DNA of 64,000 bases from Thiodiazotropha sp040507035 (GCA_040507035.1 JBEVVR010000023.1:62001-126000), one strand, 5' to 3'; counted from the first letter of the stretch, positions 1-8,321 are shown. Notes: generated by a model not told the origin, from the letters alone. Program-made: numbers and translations.

Positions 1-81
1 GGCCGCGGTGCCCGCGGCGGCTGCGCTTACACCACTCAGGAATTTCCGTCGGTTGATATCAGGTGTTTTGTTATCACTCAT
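1..81 (-). CDS. Tat-exported protein, N-terminus only (cut by window edge)
   Basis: Only the first 27 codons are visible. They begin with ATG at 81 after a GGGAGA ribosome site and encode a short polar start, the twin-arginine motif NRRKFL at residues 10-15, and an Ala-rich hydrophobic stretch: the start of a Tat signal peptide. Tat export fits a cofactor-containing periplasmic protein such as an Fe-S or molybdopterin subunit, but the family cannot be read from this piece. It lies 62 bases downstream of the multihaem cytochrome gene on the same strand, so the two are probably co-transcribed and the product is likely its redox partner (inference). Confidence 0.75.
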   Translation of the reverse strand, partial: MSDNKTPDINRRKFLSGVSAAAAGTAA

Positions 82-143
82 ATCGTATTCTCCCACGCAT
101 CTCCTCATCCTCCGCTACGGTTGATCGTCTATGTGTTGAAAGA

Positions 144-1664
144 TCATTCACTGTCGACAGCGTTTTCCAATAGCTCAATGGTGTCTTCAAAATTGCCGAA
201 TGCGCCATCGAGAATATTGACTGCGTATTTTTTGTTATGTACTCCGTTACCAACACGCACAATATTGAGAAGCTCATTTCCTTGGTTGAGCATCTCCTCC
301 GCCTGGATCAAACGTTCTTTGTCCAAGCTGGGTTTGAGTTCTCCGAAGAGTTCCCTGGCTTGCTGCTCGATCTCTTCCACGTCCGCTACCTCTCTGGCCA
401 TGGTTTGTTTCCAGTCACTGAGCATTTTTTTATGTTGTTCGGTATGGCAGGCCGCACAGGTATCCCCTGACGCTGTTCGCACGTCATGCCCTTTACTTAA
501 CGTCTTTTTCAGGTGACAGCCCATACAGTTTGTATTGACCTCATACATGAGATGGGGAGCACCCGAGATATCCTCATTAACGGGTGCGCCGGAAAGCAGC
601 AATTTCTGGTACTTGTGTTGATCGACGTGACAGAGCTGGCAATCATTGCGTACGAAATCAAGATGGTCGGTTCTGTTCCTGTGCTCGATCACGCTATGGC
701 AATCGAAACAGTCAGCCTTGTCAGGTATATGTTTGTCGTGCATAAGATCACGATCACCTGCAGCAGCAAGCAGGGTCTGGCTTCTGTTGTGGCAGGTAAG
801 GCAGCCGTTGGAGACCACATTCCCGGTATTGATCTCACCCTCTCCACTCACCACCTCGAAGTGGCAGCTTTCACAAGCTACCCCGGATTCCTGTATCGTC
901 TGGTGGGTAATCGGCTTTTTGGTACTGGCGGGGTCTCCCTCCTGAAGCTGGCCTTGAAGCGATCGCGTTGGGATCGTATGACAGATGTCACAGCGGGAGA
1001 CTCCTTGATTGAAATCGATGGTCGGCTTGTTAACAAAGGTAATTTTCTTAATTATGCCAGTGTCGACTTCCGCCTTGTCGAGAGTGGGTTTCTCCAGTTT
1101 GAGATGACAAAGAAAACAGATCTCTTCAGGCACTTCGAAGTGCTTTTTTTCAGTAGTCTTGAAGTGGCAGGTATCGCAGGTGATCTGGTGACCGTCGAGG
1201 GCCTTTTCGCCAAGGTGAATCCCGTGCTTGAAGCGAACCCGTTCAGTAAACTGGATCTCCTGTTCTCCCAGCTGCTGGTGGTCATGACAACCGGATTGCA
1301 GACAGGCGCCATCCGGAATGACCGGTCGAATGGGCAGTGGCGCATCCGGGTCGTAAAGATAGGCAGCGAGGTGACGTAATCCTTCGAACTTGGCTTTCAA
1401 TGAGTGGTTCTCACCGGGAAGAAAATGGCAATCGATACACTCTGCCTGCATGCCCTCCGGATTGTTGCTCTGGTGGTGATAGTTTGCCTTCCAGGCTTTA
1501 TATTGCTCTGTCATGGTATGGCAGCTGCCACCGCAGAAAGATGATTGTGAGGTGTAATACTCAACACCACTCCAGGCCGTTAACAGCAGCAGAATTGCCG
1601 CAGCGAAAATCACCACTACCAGTCGCCAGGTAGCTTTTTGTTCGATTCCGTCGCCGCTCTTCAT
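144..1664 (-). CDS. NapC/NirT-type multihaem c cytochrome (12 haem motifs)
   Basis: A 506-residue membrane-anchored periplasmic cytochrome. One N-terminal membrane helix (about residues 14-33) is followed by haem-attachment motifs all along the chain. I count ten CXXCH motifs (for example CIDCH, CDTCH, CFLCH, CDICH, CESCH, CAACH) plus two variants: CGGSCH (CX3CH) just after the helix and CLQSGCH (CX4CH) near residue 120, so up to twelve haems. The CX3CH followed by TM sits where the NapC/NirT family has its first quinol-side haem. The family takes electrons from membrane quinols to periplasmic reductases. The last 90 residues are haem-free and helical. GTG at 1667 directly precedes the ATG at 1664; either could start. 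It is the first gene of an operon with a Tat-exported protein and has its own sigma54-type promoter. The terminal acceptor is unknown. Confidence 0.9.
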   Translation of the reverse strand: MKSGDGIEQKATWRLVVVIFAAAILLLLTAWSGVEYYTSQSSFCGGSCHTMTEQYKAWKANYHHQSNNPEGMQAECIDCHFLPGENHSLKAKFEGLRHLAAYLYDPDAPLPIRPVIPDGACLQSGCHDHQQLGEQEIQFTERVRFKHGIHLGEKALDGHQITCDTCHFKTTEKKHFEVPEEICFLCHLKLEKPTLDKAEVDTGIIKKITFVNKPTIDFNQGVSRCDICHTIPTRSLQGQLQEGDPASTKKPITHQTIQESGVACESCHFEVVSGEGEINTGNVVSNGCLTCHNRSQTLLAAAGDRDLMHDKHIPDKADCFDCHSVIEHRNRTDHLDFVRNDCQLCHVDQHKYQKLLLSGAPVNEDISGAPHLMYEVNTNCMGCHLKKTLSKGHDVRTASGDTCAACHTEQHKKMLSDWKQTMAREVADVEEIEQQARELFGELKPSLDKERLIQAEEMLNQGNELLNIVRVGNGVHNKKYAVNILDGAFGNFEDTIELLENAVDSE

Positions 1665-1737
1665 CACCCACTCTTTCCCCGCCCAGGCAGTTTGTGTTTA
1701 TTCGATTTTGCTAATGCAAAGAGATCCCTGGGACCGC

Positions 1738-1753
1738 AGCAAAAGCTGTTCCA
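1738..1753 (-). promoter_or_regulatory. sigma54 (-24/-12) promoter for the cytochrome operon
   Basis: Read on the minus strand the sequence is TTGGAACAGCTTTTGCT. This fits the RpoN consensus YTGGCACG-N4-TTGCW with the invariant GG and GC exactly 10 bases apart and only two mismatches. Transcription would start near 1727, about 60 bases before the cytochrome start. The NtrC-type activator encoded 2.8 kb away has the GAFTGA loop needed to work on this promoter class. Confidence 0.72.
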
Positions 1754-1811
1754 ATTCTTTATCTGACTGAAATAGTTAGAGAATTTATGATATTGATACG
1801 AAAATCCCGGT

Positions 1812-1835
1812 ATTTGTTACCCAGTGGTAACAAAT
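1812..1835. promoter_or_regulatory. perfect 10-bp inverted repeat, candidate activator site 1
   Basis: ATTTGTTACC and its exact reverse complement flank the four bases CAGT. The core GTTACC-N4-GGTAAC recurs at 1908-1923. The centre is about 70 bases upstream of the -24 element of the cytochrome promoter, a normal position for an enhancer bound by an NtrC-family dimer. Assignment to the neighbouring activator is inference. Confidence 0.7.
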
Positions 1836-1907
1836 CGGTTGATCTTGTTCACGTAGCAGATATCTCTTTTATTTACATGCCACTAGTCTTGAGGTGGCGA
1901 GGGGCGC

Positions 1908-1923
1908 GTTACCGCCAGGTAAC
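1908..1923. promoter_or_regulatory. GTTACC-N4-GGTAAC palindrome, candidate activator site 2
   Basis: GTTACC GCCA GGTAAC, followed by AAATT as in the first copy. Its centre is 92 bases from that of site 1. Two matching dyads next to a -24/-12 promoter and an NtrC-type gene are the expected layout of tandem upstream activating sites. Confidence 0.68.
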
Positions 1924-1992
1924 AAATTGAATCAGCCACAAATGCCAAGGATCGATCCATAAAACTAAAAACAACCCCAGGAAAAACAACAG

Positions 1993-2013
1993 ATTCTGCT
2001 ATTCTTGCAGAAT
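1993..2013. repeat. small inverted repeat upstream of the PhnD-like gene
   Basis: ATTCTGC and GCAGAAT are separated by seven bases, about 140 bases before the divergent signalling operon. It could be an operator or a leader hairpin. Apart from this and the sigma54 elements, I see no gene in 1665-2152. Confidence 0.4.
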
Positions 2014-2152
2014 AACAACATTGCAAGCACGGGAAAGTGCTGCCGATAACACCCAATTCATTTACCAGGGAGCAGATGATATTTGTCGCAATGCAGGTGC
2101 CGTGACATAACTTAGCAGTATCCCTGAGAAGTTATATGCCTGAGGAACCCAT

Positions 2153-3022
2153 GTGCGATTGATCTTTATACTTTTGCTCTTGTGGATTACTCCGCTGTAT
2201 GCAACCGATTCGCTAACGCCTATTCGTTTCGGTCTGACCGCGGTAGTCCCCACCGAAAATCTCAGGTTTCTCGATCAATGGAGTCACTACCTGGAGGATA
2301 AAATAGGTCGCAAGGTCGAGTTCGTGCAGAGAAAGTCGTACCGGGAGGTAATGGATCTCCTGGAATCAGGGGGGATCGAATTCGCATGGATCTGTGGCTA
2401 TCCCTACATCCAGTCCAGGGACACCGACTCGCTTCAGCTCCTTGCGGTACCAATATACCGGGGATCACCGCGCTATCACTCATATATCATCGTCCATGAG
2501 AGTAGTCCCTATAAACGGTTTAGTGATCTTAAAGGAAAGAGCTTTGCCTTCTCCGACCCCGATTCCAATTCGGGCTTTCTCTATCCGCTTGCTCTGATGG
2601 CAAAAAAAGACGAGAAACCCGAGAGCTTTTTCAGACAGACCTTTTTTACCTTCAATCATGCCGAGACAGTACAAGCCGTTGCCGAACAGGTTGCCGATGG
2701 TGGCGCTGTCGACTCCTATATCTGGGAGTACATTGCCGTCTTTCAGCCACATATCACTGAAAAAACCCGGATCATCAGAAAATCTCAAAGCTTTGGTTTT
2801 CCTCCGATCGTCTACCGTCCAGGCGTGGATGCCAGGATGGTTAAGCAGATGAAGCTGACGCTTGAGAATATGGACGAGGATGTGAGCGGAAAAGAGCTGT
2901 TAAACAGACTCAAACTGGATGGCTTCGGTCACTACACCGATTCGTTGTTCAATGAAATCCGCGCTTTGGAGCATACGGTTCAGAGTGCGTTTACCAATCG
3001 TACCGTGGTACAAACCGACTGA
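2153..3022 (+). CDS. PhnD-like periplasmic substrate-binding protein (sensor partner)
   Basis: A 289-residue protein with a signal peptide (hydrophobic LIFILLLLWITPLYA, cleavage before TD) and the fold signature of the phosphate/phosphonate ABC-transporter binding-protein family: the RFGLTAVVPTEN start, a VEFVQRKSYREVMDLL segment, and GKSFAFSDPDSNSGFLYP near the middle. No transporter genes are nearby. The gene is instead followed 14 bases later by a histidine kinase, so it more likely presents a ligand to that kinase than feeds a permease. In Salmonella TtrS a similar domain is fused to the kinase; here it is a separate gene. GTG start, preceded by a GAGG ribosome site. The ligand cannot be deduced. 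Confidence 0.85.
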   Translation: MRLIFILLLLWITPLYATDSLTPIRFGLTAVVPTENLRFLDQWSHYLEDKIGRKVEFVQRKSYREVMDLLESGGIEFAWICGYPYIQSRDTDSLQLLAVPIYRGSPRYHSYIIVHESSPYKRFSDLKGKSFAFSDPDSNSGFLYPLALMAKKDEKPESFFRQTFFTFNHAETVQAVAEQVADGGAVDSYIWEYIAVFQPHITEKTRIIRKSQSFGFPPIVYRPGVDARMVKQMKLTLENMDEDVSGKELLNRLKLDGFGHYTDSLFNEIRALEHTVQSAFTNRTVVQTD

Positions 3023-3036
3023 TAATAAGCGCACAA

Positions 3037-4512
3037 ATGCCAATATCGAAAACGAAGTCCTGGCCCTTGGCAATCAAGTTATCGCTAACCATAACGGCGG
3101 TCGTCACCAGCGTTGGCTTTCTCATCGGGGTGCTCATGGTCGTTCAGGACTGGCAGCGATTCCACACTGATCTGGGTGAGAAAGCGCTACTGCTATCTGA
3201 ATCCATATCGATCACGGCGCCAAAGGCAATGCTGCGCAAGGATTATTGGTCTCTCTATCTCAGTCTCAAGAACATGGCATCTAAAGGCCCCGGCTCCAGA
3301 AGCGAACACGAAATTGTCGATGCGATGATTTTGGACGCGAACGGTCTGGTGCAGGCCCATCTTCATCCCGCCAATCACCCGATAGGTCTTCTCTTCTCGC
3401 CGCAGAATGAAGTCGATAGAGCTATATTCGAACAAGCGATGGTAGTGAGAACGCCGACTGTGTTGAGCAGTGGCGATTTTTCCAGGGATGGCTTTCAGGA
3501 AGGGGTGGTGCCTCTGTTTTCTGATCAAAAATATCTTGGTGTGGTTCGGGTTCGCCTCTCTGTCGCCAGCCTTTTTGAAAAGATAAAATCCACCGCGGTT
3601 ATCGTTCTGTTATCGATATTGCTGTTCGTCATCATCGGCAGTCTGCTGGGTACCATAGTGTCGAGACGGGTGGTCGGTCCTTTGGCGGCAATCAAACAAG
3701 GATTGGAGTCGGTTGGTCGTGGAGAGATGACGAATTTTTCCCCCATCCCTGTTAAGGAGAGGGATGAGATCGGAAGACTGAGTGTGACATTCAATCAGAT
3801 CATGTCTGAGCTGGCAGAGAAAAAGATGCTCGAAGAAGAGATTGCGATGAGCGAGAAGCTGGTCGCCCTGGGTAGGATCACCGCGGGGGTGGCCCATGAG
3901 GTGAACAATCCCCTCGCTGGGCTGCTGAACTGTATCGATACACTGCGTCAGCATCCAAACGATAAAGCGCTGATCGATCGTTACCTGCCGGTTATCGACC
4001 AGGGACTGCACCGGATCAAGGATATTGTCCACAATCTCCTCGTCGGACTCAAAATCGAGGAGAGCGTCGAAATGATATCCATTGAGCAGGTTGAAAAGCT
4101 GCATGACCTTGTGCTCGCGGAGATCGGCGAAAGGGATATTGAAATCATCTGGAACAATGCGACTGACAAAGCTCTCTTCATTCCCGGAAAGACCGAACAG
4201 ATAATCTGCAATTTATTGAAAAATGCGATTGAGATCATACCCGAAAGCGGGGTTGTCCATTTCAACATGCATCAAGAGGGAATCCACCTGGTAATTGAAG
4301 TCAGCGACAATGGGCCTGGCGTAGCCTCGACTATAAGAAATCAAATGTTCGATCCCTTCTTTACAACCAAACCCAATGGTACGGGATTGGGGCTGTGGGT
4401 TGTCTATCGGCTGGTGCAGAGCATGCAAGGTGTGATCGAAGTAGAAAGCGAAGTGGGCAAAGGCACTACATTTCTCATCGAACTACCGGTAATCCAAAGA
4501 CAGGCGGCGTAA
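3037..4512 (+). CDS. membrane sensor histidine kinase
   Basis: A 491-residue inner-membrane kinase. Two membrane helices (about 12-36 and 185-207) bracket a 150-residue periplasmic sensor region. A HAMP linker (208-262) follows, then a short coiled coil, a HisKA domain with phospho-acceptor His287 in VAHEVNNPLAG, and a HATPase domain with N, G1 (DNGPG) and G2 (GTGLGLW) boxes. The VNNPL form of the H-box is typical of NtrB-like kinases that pair with sigma54 activators. Its stop codon overlaps the start of the response regulator (TAATG), so translation is probably coupled. It should phosphorylate that regulator in response to a signal passed on by the PhnD-like protein. Confidence 0.9.
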   Translation: MPISKTKSWPLAIKLSLTITAVVTSVGFLIGVLMVVQDWQRFHTDLGEKALLLSESISITAPKAMLRKDYWSLYLSLKNMASKGPGSRSEHEIVDAMILDANGLVQAHLHPANHPIGLLFSPQNEVDRAIFEQAMVVRTPTVLSSGDFSRDGFQEGVVPLFSDQKYLGVVRVRLSVASLFEKIKSTAVIVLLSILLFVIIGSLLGTIVSRRVVGPLAAIKQGLESVGRGEMTNFSPIPVKERDEIGRLSVTFNQIMSELAEKKMLEEEIAMSEKLVALGRITAGVAHEVNNPLAGLLNCIDTLRQHPNDKALIDRYLPVIDQGLHRIKDIVHNLLVGLKIEESVEMISIEQVEKLHDLVLAEIGERDIEIIWNNATDKALFIPGKTEQIICNLLKNAIEIIPESGVVHFNMHQEGIHLVIEVSDNGPGVASTIRNQMFDPFFTTKPNGTGLGLWVVYRLVQSMQGVIEVESEVGKGTTFLIELPVIQRQAA

Positions 4513-5900
4513 TGCAAAACAGTATCGAACATTCGATGGCTACAGGTAAATTCACCGATTTGTGTGTATTGCTGGTGGAGGATGACGAGATAATGCGCAT
4601 GTCCCTCGTGGACAGACTGCACCTCGAATCGATCCCGGTTCGCGCCGTCGGCGATACCGCCAGTGCGAAAAAAGAGCTGCAAAAGGGCGGGGTCGACCTG
4701 GTAGTGACCGACATCCTGCTGCCGGACGGCACCGGAATAGAACTGTTCTCCGAAATCTCAAATAATTTCCCCGGTATACCCGTTATCCTGATGACGGCCT
4801 ATGGCGATATATCTGATGCCGTGGCCACGGTGAAGGCCGGCGCTTTGGACTATTTGACAAAGCCGTTCGATATCAATGACTTTATTCAGAGCGTAACCCA
4901 CCAACTCTCGTCGATTTCTGATATCCAGTTGAGGGCCGGCGCTGACGGTGCTGAAATCAATCATTTCAAACCGGGTAGCGGTTGCCTGGGAAAAAGCAGC
5001 GCTATGCGTAAAATCGAAAGACTGGTTGCGCGACTCAAAGAGAGCGACAGCTCGGTGCTGCTGACAGGAGAGTCCGGTGTGGGTAAGGAGGTGGTTGCAA
5101 ATCTTTTACACCAGAACAGCCTCAGGTCCAGTTGTCCCATGGTGAGCGTCAACTGCGCGGCTTTACCCTCGACACTGATCGAGAGCGAACTCTTCGGACA
5201 TGAAAAGGGGGCGTTTACCGGAGCGTCACAACAGCGCAAGGGGCGTTTCGAACAGGCTCAGGGGGGTACCATATTCCTCGATGAGATCGCTGAAGTATCG
5301 CCTGATATCCAGGTGAAACTGCTGAGGGTACTGCAGGAACGGGAATTCGAACGGGTTGGAGGGTCAACTCCAATCCCACTGGACGTAAGAGTGATTGCGG
5401 CGACCCAGGCCAAGCTCGATGAGTCTATCGAAAAGAGTGAATTCAGATCGGATCTCTACTGGCGACTCAACGTAATACAGATCGATATCCCGCCACTCAG
5501 GCAGCGCAGGGAGGATATTGTCTATCTCGCCAGGCAGTTCGTTAACCAGCAGGTTCAAGCCAAGCAGGGTGGTATCAAGGGTTTATCGAAGGAGGCTGAG
5601 CTCTATCTTCAATCCATGTCGTTCCCGGGTAATGTACGAGAGCTGAAAAATATCATCGAGCGGGCCGTCGCCCTGTGCAATGGTCCTTGGATCAGCAAGC
5701 ATGACCTGTCGATTACGGAATCTGATCTTATTGACATCGACACCACTACCCTTAAGGCGTCGATTGAAGAGGCTGAGCGAAAATCGATCACCAGGGCATT
5801 GGTGGAGAATTACGGCAAAATCAACCAGACAGCCGATTCACTGGGCATATCGCGAAAAAACCTGTGGCAGAAGATGAAGCGCTATGGAATAGACAAGTAG
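4512..5900 (+). CDS. NtrC-family sigma54-dependent response regulator
   Basis: A 462-residue activator: receiver domain with acidic pocket EDDE at 23-26 and phospho-acceptor Asp67 (VVTDILLPDG); AAA+ domain with Walker A GESGVGKE, an intact sigma54-contacting GAFTGA loop, and Walker B TIFLDEI; C-terminal Fis-type helix-turn-helix (INQTADSLGISRKNLWQKMK). Every element needed for open-complex formation at a -24/-12 promoter is present. ATG at 4512 overlaps the kinase stop; longer upstream starts in this frame lie inside the kinase gene and are unlikely. The probable target is the divergent cytochrome operon, which has a matching promoter and two palindromic sites. Confidence 0.92.
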   Translation: MQNSIEHSMATGKFTDLCVLLVEDDEIMRMSLVDRLHLESIPVRAVGDTASAKKELQKGGVDLVVTDILLPDGTGIELFSEISNNFPGIPVILMTAYGDISDAVATVKAGALDYLTKPFDINDFIQSVTHQLSSISDIQLRAGADGAEINHFKPGSGCLGKSSAMRKIERLVARLKESDSSVLLTGESGVGKEVVANLLHQNSLRSSCPMVSVNCAALPSTLIESELFGHEKGAFTGASQQRKGRFEQAQGGTIFLDEIAEVSPDIQVKLLRVLQEREFERVGGSTPIPLDVRVIAATQAKLDESIEKSEFRSDLYWRLNVIQIDIPPLRQRREDIVYLARQFVNQQVQAKQGGIKGLSKEAELYLQSMSFPGNVRELKNIIERAVALCNGPWISKHDLSITESDLIDIDTTTLKASIEEAERKSITRALVENYGKINQTADSLGISRKNLWQKMKRYGIDK

Positions 5901-5949
5901 TTGCCATAGAAAAGGTAGTAACATGGGCAGAGACCCGTGATAACATGGT

Positions 5950-6243
5950 ATGTCTATGAACAAGAGCAACTTCCCCTTTGTCGCCTTGAGTCTGGGCCTG
6001 TTGATTATGCTGGTCGTGATGAAGGGAATACAACCGCAAGCAGACGGGACTACAACCATTCCCCTGCTGACACTGCTTGTCGCCAGTGAGTTTGCCTTCT
6101 TCGTTACCGCCATCGGCGGCTATATCGGGATCAGGCACATTCAGGCAACTGGCATGAGACCGCTCTACACAGGGACCACGCTGTTCTGTATTTTGTTATC
6201 TATCGGTTTTCTGCTGCTGGGGATAACACTGTGGCCGAAATAA
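5950..6243 (+). CDS. small three-helix membrane protein
   Basis: A 97-residue hydrophobic protein with three likely membrane helices (about 9-26, 38-60 and 75-94). I recognise no family. It follows the sigma54 regulator by 49 bases on the same strand, so it may be the last gene of that operon. The ribosome site before the ATG is poor; GTG or an internal ATG (MNKSN) is possible. It could be an accessory to the respiratory system, but nothing in its sequence shows that. Confidence 0.6.
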   Translation: MSMNKSNFPFVALSLGLLIMLVVMKGIQPQADGTTTIPLLTLLVASEFAFFVTAIGGYIGIRHIQATGMRPLYTGTTLFCILLSIGFLLLGITLWPK

Positions 6244-6250
6244 AATCGTG

Positions 6251-6745
6251 CTAGGGATGTTCGCTACCGAATAGCTCCTCTTTAAGTTTGCTCCTGACCG
6301 CCATCAATATCTTGCCAAAGGTGTTGTGGCCACGCCCATCACGGCCGCAGCCCCAGAAATAGTCGAATTGACTGTTCTCGATAATCATTTGCTCCTTTGT
6401 GGCGAGCAGTGCATTGGCAATCTCTCGGTGGGTGCGGCATTTTATATAGATACCGCGAGTCATAATGGTCTCTTTGACACTTTTCCAATCGCTGCGTATC
6501 TGCTTTTTGTTCTTTTCAGCAAGCTTTTGCGCCTTGGCGGGGTGGTCGGCGTCGCGAATCGCGTTGCGTAGTTCGCCGGGTTTGAATTTCATGCCCTGAT
6601 AGTAGTGCTCCACCGAGGGCCAGCTGTCGTCGTCGAGTTCAAATCCATGCTTGGAGTAACTTGAAAGGAGATCGAGCGGATCGGTGCGCGATACATAAAC
6701 GGGGGTGGATTCGTGCCTCGAAAAAATCATTTTTTGGATTCCCAT
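6251..6745 (-). CDS. NADAR family protein (YbiA-like N-glycosidase)
   Basis: A 164-residue protein with the signature of the NADAR/YbiA family (formerly DUF1768): DDDSWPSVEHYYQGMKF near residue 40 and the C-terminal YFWGCGRDGRGHNTFGKILM block. Family members hydrolyse N-glycosidic bonds of riboflavin intermediates (E. coli YbiA) or of ADP-ribose conjugates. The conserved Glu of VEHYYQ and the Trp-Gly/Asn-Gly motif are present, so the protein looks intact. It is a lone gene convergent with the small membrane protein gene, 7 bases from its stop. Its substrate here is unknown; NADARs in other settings act in NAD/ADP-ribose metabolism, including phage-defence islands. Confidence 0.87.
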   Translation of the reverse strand: MGIQKMIFSRHESTPVYVSRTDPLDLLSSYSKHGFELDDDSWPSVEHYYQGMKFKPGELRNAIRDADHPAKAQKLAEKNKKQIRSDWKSVKETIMTRGIYIKCRTHREIANALLATKEQMIIENSQFDYFWGCGRDGRGHNTFGKILMAVRSKLKEELFGSEHP

Positions 6746-7121
6746 GATCTGCTCAATTGGATCTCATTGTCTCTTAACAGGAGGCACTATCCAAGTCATT
6801 GCGAAATATGTTTCACAAGCACTATCAGACGGAAGTCATTATATTCTTCAATGGATATATTTATTCATTAACGCTCAGATACTCCTGAAACAGGCATCAT
6901 AGCCCCTCTCCCTTGAGGGGAGAGGGGGGGTTACTCTTCCTCCGTGGTTGCCACACTGATTTTTATTTACATGTAGTAGAAGCCATTAAATGAAGCTGTT
7001 CAAGACAATAGCCGCAAATAGTTAGCTGAAATTGCTGGTTGGTCTTCTGCTTATGTACAGCAGTGCCTCTTAAGCCCTTTAGTTTCTATGCAACTTATCA
7101 GCAAATGTGTGGGATACAATG
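6746..7121. other. intergenic stretch with one GC-rich palindrome
   Basis: No convincing gene. It lies 5' of the NADAR gene and 3' of the CapA-like gene. It is AT-rich except for the palindrome at 6903-6927. Confidence 0.5.
6903..6927. repeat. dispersed CCCCTCTCCC palindrome
   Basis: CCCCTCTCCC, loop TTGAG, GGGAGAGGGG: perfect 10-base arms, followed by GGGTTACT. The same palindrome and the same following GGTTACT occur several times at 23.1-23.6 kb, so this is one copy of a dispersed REP-like family. Confidence 0.75.
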
Positions 7122-8321
7122 CTAGCTGAGTTCGAGTTCAAATCTGCCGTCTTGTAACTCGGTCACCCCGGTTTCAAGCTGTGAACACTCTCGCGCCATG
7201 GTTTGCCAAAGCCATGCTCGATCCTGTTTCGAGGCATAACGCAAACTGAATTTTCTAATCTTTAACGGTGTCATCAGCAATCGTATCAAGCTGCCGCTGT
7301 GAGGATCGAGGGTAAGGAAGTAGGCCAGTGTCAGGTCGTCACGAAAGGTCTCATATTTACCTATTCCCTCATAGTCGTTGAGAAAGTCTCCACAACCGTA
7401 GATGATGGCAGAGCCGTGGTAAAGTTCGATACCTTTCGGGTGGTGGGATGAGTGGCCGTGAATAACATCCACGCCGGCATGGTCAATCAGTTCATGGGCG
7501 AAACTGCGCTGCTTTGCTGGAATCTCATATCCCCAGTTGCCTCCCCAGTGTATGGAGACCACAACCAGGTCCCCCCTCTTTTTTGTTGCCGATATTTCAG
7601 CACCCAATCGCTTGGCCTCGGTGCTGTTGAGCGATTTCAGCAGCGCCACGCCAGGGCGGCTTTTCTCCGCCCGCCACACCAGGGGAACGCCACTCGAGTA
7701 GTGCGCAAAGGCATAGAGAAGTACCCGGCCCTTACCCGGAATGTCGAAGATCAAGGGGGCTTCGGCCTGTCTCCTGTCTTCCCCGGCACCGACGAAATCG
7801 ATGTTGTGATGCTCAAGGCTGGCCAGGGTTTCAGACAATCCTTCATAACCCCAATCCAACACATGGTTGTTGGCGAGCACGCAGGCGTCTATCTTGGCCG
7901 CAGTGAGACAGGGGGTGTTTCGGGGGTGCATACGATAATTGATGCCCTTGTGGGGCCAGTAGCGCTCACTGGAGGTAATCGCCGTTTCCAGATTGACGAT
8001 CCGCAGGTCGGGATTGAAATGGTCAAGTTCATGCAAGGCATCACCCCATATGTAGTCGAACGGGACCTGCCTGGGTATGGGGCCGCTCTTGGCCTCGGCG
8101 ATCGCCACATAGTCCCTGGCGCTCTTGAGATAGGACTCGTGGATCTGCGGTCTGTTGGAGTAGGGCAGAATCTGATCGATGCCGCGTCCGCTCATGACGT
8201 CACCGCAGAGAAACAGGCTGATGGAATGGTCTGCGGCCTGGTGCCTGCCATGGACCAGGCCGCCAAAGCTGAAACCGAGACTGCCCAGTCCCAGCATGTG
8301 GAGAAATCTTCGTCTATGCAT
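7122..8321 (-). CDS. CapA-family (poly-gamma-glutamate-type) metallophosphatase, exported
   Basis: A 399-residue protein starting with a twin-arginine-like leader (HRRRFLHMLGLGSLGF) and matching the CapA/PGA_cap family: LCGDVMSGRGID near residue 37, NLETAITS, ANNHVLDWG, and the HWGGNWG and HGHSSHHP blocks that carry metal-ligand histidines in this calcineurin-like fold. Founders of the family act in capsule poly-gamma-glutamate synthesis, but most members are uncharacterised exported phosphatases. No capB or capC genes are present, so capsule synthesis is not supported here. The gene stands alone, with 170 bases to its upstream neighbour on the same strand. Confidence 0.85.
   Translation of the reverse strand: MHRRRFLHMLGLGSLGFSFGGLVHGRHQAADHSISLFLCGDVMSGRGIDQILPYSNRPQIHESYLKSARDYVAIAEAKSGPIPRQVPFDYIWGDALHELDHFNPDLRIVNLETAITSSERYWPHKGINYRMHPRNTPCLTAAKIDACVLANNHVLDWGYEGLSETLASLEHHNIDFVGAGEDRRQAEAPLIFDIPGKGRVLLYAFAHYSSGVPLVWRAEKSRPGVALLKSLNSTEAKRLGAEISATKKRGDLVVVSIHWGGNWGYEIPAKQRSFAHELIDHAGVDVIHGHSSHHPKGIELYHGSAIIYGCGDFLNDYEGIGKYETFRDDLTLAYFLTLDPHSGSLIRLLMTPLKIRKFSLRYASKQDRAWLWQTMARECSQLETGVTELQDGRFELELS

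Noticed and set aside
7122..8321. Capsule poly-gamma-glutamate synthesis locus
   Set aside because: Only a CapA-like phosphatase is present; capB and capC are missing.
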